Source: a virus. Taken from it: a stretch of DNA of 64,000 nucleotides. The notes under the pieces are model-generated. The model saw nothing but the letters and a program-made list of their open reading frames with translations, had not been told where the DNA came from and did no database searches. Every line of letters starts with the position of its first letter. The stretch's first letter is position 1. This document shows, one piece after another, positions 59,078 through 64,000 of the stretch. A program made the translations under genes and the position numbers. Location of the stretch: the IMG/VR virus record IMGVR_UViG_3300024313_000004, positions 1-64,000 of that record; one strand, 5' to 3'.

Positions 59078-62062
59078 ATGGCTCAGAATATAGGAACATT
59101 AGTAGGTTCTGCAATAAGACCGATAGATAGTACAATGCCAATTGCATCAGCATTTGCATTTGAAATAAATGGTGGACACCATCAGGTTGGTACTTTAGTT
59201 GATAGAAATAATATAATGGTTCAGAGAAGGCAATGGGGTATGTTATGTACGGTTTATAATGACTCTGTTAACAATGGAACATATCAACTTAAATATGGTT
59301 ATAGTAGTACAGATTCAATGGATAATAGTAATTGGGTTTTATTTGGTGGTGGATCTGTCGGATCTGGAGTTTCCAATTGGAATGATCCTGTTATATCAAT
59401 TTCCACGACACCACCTACATATCCAGTTGATGGTGATAGATACCTTGTTGGTAAAAGTTCGACGGCTTCTTTAAGTGGTATATTTTCTAGTTTAACTAAT
59501 ACAGGATATGTTGGGAATCTAGTTGGTGGATATATTGCTGAATATAAAGATGCACTTAGTGGTTGGGAAACAACTCTACCTACTAATGGGATGACTATAA
59601 GAGTTAATAATGATGATAATTCATTTTATAGATATGAGGGAACATATTCGACTGGTCAATGGTATAAGGAAAGAGTTAATCAAGTTAGATCATTATTTGC
59701 AACAAGTGTTAATAAAATAGATTATACGGTAAGTACTGGTGACTTCTTCACATATTCAACCGAAGTAGTTTATTTGGTACAATTTGCAACTGCTAATTCA
59801 GGTGGTACTGCGTCTATAAATATCAATAGTTTGGGTACTAAGAATATGAAAAAGCAAACATCTACTGGAATTGTTGATTTGGATGCAAATGATTTAAATA
59901 CTACAGGTTTTTATCAACTCATATATGATGGTACATATTTTCGAGTAAATATTATAGGTGGTTCTAATACCGGTTCATCGTCTTTGAAGTATAAAATTGT
60001 CGAGGATGAAAGGATTGTTGTGCCTGCAAACTCTGAATATCTTTTATATGGTGATCTTGAGGTTAATGGTGTTTTAGATATTAGTTCAACAGGAAAAGTT
60101 GTTATAATAAACGGTGCATTAAATGTTAATGGTGGTACTGTTTCTAATTCTGCGAATGTATCATTAATTACTTTACCTACTTCATTAACAAGTGGGACTT
60201 CGGGAACAAGTGGGACTTCGGGAACAAGTGGGACTTCGGGAACAAGTGGGACTTCGGGAACAAGTGGTATAGCAGGTGATAGATATTTAACATTTACAAA
60301 TTCAAATCTAACAATAACAGATGTATTTGATACGATTTTATCATTTACTATAGAAACCGGATTTGCATATTCTATAAATCAATCTATAATAGTCACTCTA
60401 TCGTTAGGAAATTATATGGAGGCTATAGTAACAAGTTATGACTCTGGAACAGGTGCAATGACCGCAAAGGTTATAAATGGATATGGTAGTGGGAGTGGTA
60501 CAGGACCTTGGATTATAAATCTTGATGGTGCATCTGGTGGAGATGGAACTTCAGGAATTGATGGAACAAGTGGAACCTCGGGAATTGACGGAACTTCTGG
60601 AACAAGTGGAACCTCAGGAATTGATGGAGCTTCTGGAACAAGTGGAACTTCAGGAATTGATGGGGCTTCTGGAACAAGTGGAACCTCAGGAATTGATGGA
60701 GCTTCCGGAACAAGTGGAACTTCAGGAATTGATGGAGCTTCCGGAACAAGTGGAACTTCAGGAATTGACGGAACTTCTGGAACAAGTGGAACTTCTGGAA
60801 CAAGTGGAACCTCAGGAATTGATGGAGCTTCTGGAACAAGTGGAACTTCAGGAATTGATGGAGCTTCCGGAACAAGTGGAACCTCAGGAATTGACGGAAC
60901 TTCTGGGACAAGTGGAACCTCAGGAATTGACGGAACTTCTGGGACAAGTGGAACCTCAGGAACTTCTGGAACAAGTGGAACCTCAGGAATTGACGGAACT
61001 TCTGGGACAAGTGGAACTTCTGGAACAAGTGGAACCTCAGGAATTGACGGAACTTCTGGAACAAGTGGAATAACTTGGAATGGTGGAACGGTATCTAACC
61101 CAGTCTTCTTCACAAACACGGTTAGTTTAAATGGGTCGGTTGTTGGTGATATAGAATACCTCACGGATTATTCATCAACTTATACAAACAGAAGTTTAGT
61201 TGATAAAGAATATGTTGATACAAATATTTTATTCGAAACTGGTGGTGGATTAAACTCAACACAAAGAAAGAGTTTTGGAAATGCATTAGGTGCAAAGTCG
61301 TTCGCGTTGGGTACTGGAAACACAGCATCTGGTGAAAACTCTTCTATTCTTGGAGGACAAAATAATATTGTTAGTGGATTAAATGGTATTATATTAGGTG
61401 GTCAAATAAATAATGTTACAAATCAAGAAGGGTCTATCATTGGTGGTAATAATAACTCAGTTACAGCAAATAGGTCATCTATTTTAGGTGGTCGTGAGAA
61501 TGAGATAACTCAATCTGATGGTGTTATAATTGGTGGTATATTTAATACTGTTAGTGGTGCTAATTCAGTTATTATTGGTGGAACTGGAAGTTTCGTCAAT
61601 GGTATCAACTCTGTAATCATTGGTGGTGTGGGACTTACAAATAGTGTAAATAATACGGTTATGGTTCCAGATTTAAATGTTCAAGGTGGGGCATATGTAA
61701 ATAATAATTTAGATGTTGATGGACAAATATCAGTAGGAACAAGTTATTCGAACGCATTCACATCCAACACATTTAACTTTGACTGTGACCAAGGGATGGT
61801 GCAACATGTAGATGCACAAGGTATGTCAGCGAATGGTACTATCACTTTTAGTAATCAAAAAGAAGGTAGTACATATACATTATTATTCGTACAAGGAAGT
61901 GGTACATATGATGTAGTTTTACCAAGTGGTTATTGGTTAAACGATACAGCACCATTTGACTTTTCAACTGAGTTAGTCGATGATGAGAGAGCAATAATTA
62001 CAGCAACCTATATATTTAATGCTTGGTACTTTGCTGTTAAAAAAGTAACTTATGTTGCATGA
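59078..62062 (+). CDS. Large tail fibre with collagen-like and YadA-head-like repeats, 994 aa
   Basis: Residues ~1-330 are a beta-rich base. Residues ~372-395 are GTSG repeats, and residues ~487-665 are many [10 protein letters not shown] units, a collagen-like triple-helix-type tract. Residues ~730-860 contain repeats of the kind [14 protein letters not shown] and [15 protein letters not shown], typical of YadA-head (left-handed beta-roll) repeats. The C-terminus (~875-994) is a beta domain ending [11 protein letters not shown]. It forms the trimeric receptor-contacting fibre. The DNA repeats could drive length change by recombination. Confidence 0.8.
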   Translation: MAQNIGTLVGSAIRPIDSTMPIASAFAFEINGGHHQVGTLVDRNNIMVQRRQWGMLCTVYNDSVNNGTYQLKYGYSSTDSMDNSNWVLFGGGSVGSGVSNWNDPVISISTTPPTYPVDGDRYLVGKSSTASLSGIFSSLTNTGYVGNLVGGYIAEYKDALSGWETTLPTNGMTIRVNNDDNSFYRYEGTYSTGQWYKERVNQVRSLFATSVNKIDYTVSTGDFFTYSTEVVYLVQFATANSGGTASININSLGTKNMKKQTSTGIVDLDANDLNTTGFYQLIYDGTYFRVNIIGGSNTGSSSLKYKIVEDERIVVPANSEYLLYGDLEVNGVLDISSTGKVVIINGALNVNGGTVSNSANVSLITLPTSLTSGTSGTSGTSGTSGTSGTSGTSGTSGIAGDRYLTFTNSNLTITDVFDTILSFTIETGFAYSINQSIIVTLSLGNYMEAIVTSYDSGTGAMTAKVINGYGSGSGTGPWIINLDGASGGDGTSGIDGTSGTSGIDGTSGTSGTSGIDGASGTSGTSGIDGASGTSGTSGIDGASGTSGTSGIDGASGTSGTSGIDGTSGTSGTSGTSGTSGIDGASGTSGTSGIDGASGTSGTSGIDGTSGTSGTSGIDGTSGTSGTSGTSGTSGTSGIDGTSGTSGTSGTSGTSGIDGTSGTSGITWNGGTVSNPVFFTNTVSLNGSVVGDIEYLTDYSSTYTNRSLVDKEYVDTNILFETGGGLNSTQRKSFGNALGAKSFALGTGNTASGENSSILGGQNNIVSGLNGIILGGQINNVTNQEGSIIGGNNNSVTANRSSILGGRENEITQSDGVIIGGIFNTVSGANSVIIGGTGSFVNGINSVIIGGVGLTNSVNNTVMVPDLNVQGGAYVNNNLDVDGQISVGTSYSNAFTSNTFNFDCDQGMVQHVDAQGMSANGTITFSNQKEGSTYTLLFVQGSGTYDVVLPSGYWLNDTAPFDFSTELVDDERAIITATYIFNAWYFAVKKVTYVA
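60188..60267 (+). repeat. Short tandem repeat in the fibre gene
   Basis: The 18-nt unit ACAAGTGGGACTTCGGGA recurs about four times with almost no change, encoding TSGTSG. It is a likely slippage site. Confidence 0.75.
60541..61071 (+). repeat. Long tandem repeat array in the fibre gene
   Basis: About 530 bp of units based on GGAACTTCTGGAACAAGT and GGAATTGATGGAGCT code for G-[TA]-S-G-T-S-G-I-D-G. Units vary by a few synonymous changes. The array is long enough for homologous recombination with the GTSG tract of the left-edge fibre gene. Confidence 0.75.
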
Positions 62063-62669
62063 TAAATAGTATATTACCTGGAATTATAGGACAATTACAA
62101 TCAACACCTTGGTGTTCTCCAATAGTTGGAACAACTTGGGACACTACCGTAGGGACTTCTAATAATTCATTCTCCCTGCTTATGGTTTATATGATTACTC
62201 ACAGAGTATGATGATTTTTAAACAATCTGAAATAGGTTCTGGAGAAAAGCAAATAAATTCAATATCATTCCAACTTAGTAATTATTCAGGTGGTTATACT
62301 ATGAATACTCAAGTAATAAAATTAGCACACATAACAGATAGTCAATTCGGAACTTCTGTAAAAAGTGATTTGACAGGTATTGGTGGGTTGGCCGACTTAA
62401 CAACGGTAAAAAGTTTTAATTGGTCAACTTCAAATGGTTGGGTTACATTTACTTTTGATGATAATTTTTGCTATAATGGAGTTGACAACTTAATGGTTGT
62501 GTGGGAAAACAGAGATGGTAGTTGGGAAAGTGGCTACGGATGGGCTGAATCTCATACTACAGGAGGAGAGTTTTTATCGTGGTATGTATATCAAGATAAT
62601 ACCTACCCAACTAGTGAATTTGGTACAAGAAGTTCTGCTAGTAGAGCTAATACAAGATTAGGTTATTAA
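62059..62669 (+). pseudogene. Putative virion adhesin with a frameshift (paralogue of 27112-27744)
   Basis: The frame from ATG 62059 ([15 protein letters not shown]) ends at a TGA at 62209-62211. A second frame, open from about 62166, continues as ILPAYGLYDYSQSMMIF to 62669 and contains NGVDNLMVVWENRDGS. Together they align end to end with the intact 210-aa paralogue at 27112. One base insertion, or a -1 ribosomal shift, near 62166-62180 would join them. The gene may be broken, expressed by frameshifting, or hold a sequencing error. Its start overlaps the fibre stop (ATGA). Confidence 0.55.
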
Positions 62670-62685
62670 AAAATAAATAGATAAA

Positions 62686-62904
62686 ATGATAGATTTAGTA
62701 GGTTTAATAAATGATTTATCGACAAACGGTGTTGTTGATTTAATAGGTGAGAATAACACACTTTCTTATATTTTAGTAATGAGTGATGTTACTGAAATAA
62801 CTGTTGTAGAAAATATATTAGAAAGTTATATAATAACAAAATATCCAAATAGAGTTACATCGACATTGGTGGATGGTATCTATAAGGCCCAATATGATAA
62901 ATAA
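62686..62904 (+). CDS. Small cassette protein, 72 aa (paralogue of 26886-27110)
   Basis: It follows the WENRDGS protein as its counterpart does at 27112. The sequence is MIDLVGLINDLSTNGVVDLI, then SDVTEITVVENILESYIIT and a final DGIYKAQYDK. It is probably an accessory or chaperone of the fibre-tip protein. No wider family is recognised. Confidence 0.55.
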   Translation: MIDLVGLINDLSTNGVVDLIGENNTLSYILVMSDVTEITVVENILESYIITKYPNRVTSTLVDGIYKAQYDK

Positions 62905-62954
62905 AGAAGTGTAATATCGATAATGATTATATTAATCAAAAATTCGTACTAATA

Positions 62955-63221
62955 TTATTTTATTATTTTTATTATATTTTCTAATGAAAATCCATCTAAT
63001 GGTTTTCCTCCATTTTTAAGATATTCTCCATAGATGTTATTATAATCATCTATAGTATAAAACTTTGAATCTATATCACAGAATATAACATTTGTGTCAT
63101 GTGACGTGATGGTTTTATTTTGTAATCTAGTTTCACCATAACCAGGTCCTATTGGTCCGATAAGTTCGGTTCCATTTACTTCTTCTTTAATGAAGTCGTT
63201 AAATCTTTTAATTATCATCAT
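62955..63221 (-). CDS. Leader-bearing small protein, 88 aa
   Basis: It begins MMIIKRFNDFIKEEVNG; the second ATG (63218) would give a typical leader start. A Gly/Pro turn (GTELIGPIGPGYGETRLQN) follows, then a beta-rich part with VIFCDIDSKFYTIDDYNN. It overlaps the upstream gene by 14 bp. It is a candidate packaged protein. Confidence 0.55.
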   Translation of the reverse strand: MMIIKRFNDFIKEEVNGTELIGPIGPGYGETRLQNKTITSHDTNVIFCDIDSKFYTIDDYNNIYGEYLKNGGKPLDGFSLENIIKIIK

Positions 63222-63681
63222 CGTTACTAACTTCTATTTTTTCAAAATATTCATCTTGTTCTTGTAATGAATATTCTCTTTTTTTATTATTAAAAATTAT
63301 ATTGTATAAGAATCTATCTTCTAATTCATGTTTTTCATCACCTTTCATGTATATGGTACAAACATCCTCTTCAAATATATTTTCAACTCTTATTATCTCC
63401 AATCCAAATTTGCCATATTTATCATTTAGGTCACATATAACTTTTTTCTTTTCTGAAAGAAGTTCCTTTAACTTTGAAAAGGTTGAGTTCTTTGATAGAT
63501 ACATAAAGTCCTTTGAGTTTTTATCATTAAAATCTTTGGTTTCTTTATATAAATTTAAAAAACCTATTTCCTTATTGGTTAATCCTTTATTATTATCAAC
63601 CTTATCTAATATTCTATTTAACTCAATCTCTTTCATAGATTTGCCAAATATATAATATTTTATGAGTTTTTTAATCTTCAT
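63208..63681 (-). CDS. Hypothetical protein with ILDKI-type module, 157 aa
   Basis: Of the available starts I prefer ATG 63681 (MKIKKLIKYYIFGKS), because a TTATTAATATATA box lies directly upstream of the farther ATG at 63702. Residues ~18-44 contain ELNRILDKVDNNKGLTNKEI followed by GFLNLYKET, a weaker copy of the helical module seen at 3112, 39523 and 56033. The C-terminus is acidic and ends SNDDDN. No motif indicates an enzyme. Confidence 0.5.
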   Translation of the reverse strand: MKIKKLIKYYIFGKSMKEIELNRILDKVDNNKGLTNKEIGFLNLYKETKDFNDKNSKDFMYLSKNSTFSKLKELLSEKKKVICDLNDKYGKFGLEIIRVENIFEEDVCTIYMKGDEKHELEDRFLYNIIFNNKKREYSLQEQDEYFEKIEVSNDDDN

Positions 63682-63766
63682 ACTATCTCTATTTTCTATC
63701 ATATATATTAATAAGTGTAAATGATTTTTTTATATATAGTTTATATACTAAAATTTATAGTAGGAA

Positions 63767-64000
63767 ATGGATCAAAAGTTATTAAATGCATTAAATAATC
63801 TATCAGAGGCACTTCAGGAGATATCGGATGCTCTTAAAAGTAAAGGTGGTAATTCCGCAACTGCTAACGCATTACAAAGTGGTGACTTTATTTCTGAGAT
63901 AAAGGAAATAAGTGTTGGTATAAAACAACTTCAAATTGATAATAAAAAGATATTAAAGAATCAAGAGACTATAATACAACTTTCTAAAAAGGCCGCGGGT
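63767..64000 (+). CDS. Coiled-coil virion-type protein (partial, C-terminus beyond window)
   Basis: From ATG 63767 at least 78 codons are open to the right edge. The sequence is helical with coiled-coil character (DQKLLNALNNLSEALQEISD; SVGIKQLQIDNKKILKNQET) interrupted by a Gly/Ser/Asn/Ala spacer. The style suits the N-terminus of a long structural protein such as a tape measure or a baseplate component, but the remainder is needed to decide. Confidence 0.55.
   Translation, partial: MDQKLLNALNNLSEALQEISDALKSKGGNSATANALQSGDFISEIKEISVGIKQLQIDNKKILKNQETIIQLSKKAAG

Noticed and set aside
60436-61164. Long open frames on the minus strand and alternate frames across the fibre repeat
   Set aside because: They are by-products of the repetitive, stop-free GTSG/GIDG array; their translations are simple repeats (VPEVPLVPE-type) with no start signals.
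1-64000. CRISPR array
   Set aside because: No regularly spaced identical repeats with unique spacers were seen; the only tandem repeats are coding (fibre, KKPAA).
1-64000. Prohead protease, major capsid, portal or terminase genes
   Set aside because: None was recognised in any frame; the head module must lie outside this window.

Overview
This window looks like about 64 kb of a large contractile-tailed (T4-like, myovirus-type) phage genome, probably from a phage of a Bacteroidota (Flavobacteriia-like) host. The reasons are: very AT-rich DNA with A/T-ending codons; starts preceded by A-rich stretches rather than Shine-Dalgarno sequences; dense, often overlapping genes on both strands with compact hairpin-T terminators; a T4-type replication and recombination set (family B DNA polymerase fragment, sliding clamp, primase, UvsW-like helicase, UvsY-like protein); and T4-type baseplate parts (gp5-like OB-fold spike, gp27/gpD-like hub, LysM/gp53-like wedge). 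Host-flavoured features fit Bacteroidota: a lipoprotein, OmpA and LETM1-like domains, a helical module resembling one in Bacteroidota rhomboid proteins, and a cassette repeat. No capsid, portal, terminase, tRNA or rRNA gene was found. Host and function statements are inferred from reading the sequence; nothing was searched.

Layout. 1-12.4 kb: a tail-fibre gene cut by the left edge, then small genes, many with a common N-terminal leader, plus a GH108 muramidase, LETM1-like protein, metallophosphoesterase, SlyD-type FKBP, DHH phosphoesterase and an amidoligase-like/pentapeptide protein. 12.9-26.3 kb: baseplate and tail module in two convergent blocks. 26.3-29.5 kb: a UvsW-like helicase in two pieces, separated by a small virion-protein cassette and decayed ORFs. 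29.6-41.4 kb: lysine-rich H1-like protein, ClpP, HAD-like protein, DnaG-type primase and leader-bearing proteins. 41.4-44.9 kb: polymerase C-terminal half, a homing-endonuclease-like gene, sliding clamp. 44.9-55.2 kb: more leader-bearing basic proteins, M42 peptidase, PLP aminotransferase, an adenine methylase in a repeat-bounded cassette, UvsY-like protein, L,D-transpeptidase-like protein, WYL-like protein and a GH19 endolysin. 55.2-64 kb: hypotheticals, nucleotidyltransferase, the main tail fibre with collagen-like and YadA-head-like repeats, and a second copy of the virion-protein cassette.

Common threads. About 21 proteins begin with a short leader of the form M-K-x-I/L-K-K-F/Y-x-x-F/Y-x-E. 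It resembles the capsid-targeting sequence of T4 internal head proteins and suggests a large set of head-packaged proteins, some of them enzymes. A recurrent TTTAATATATA box lies just upstream of many starts on both strands and is the best candidate phage promoter.

The most striking single locus is in the polymerase. A 35-codon ORF ends in UAG immediately before a GC-rich hairpin, and removing exactly 40 nt would join it to the downstream ORF with the family-typical spacing Q-x3-K-x3-N of polymerase motif B. The layout is reminiscent of the T4 gene 60 translational bypass.
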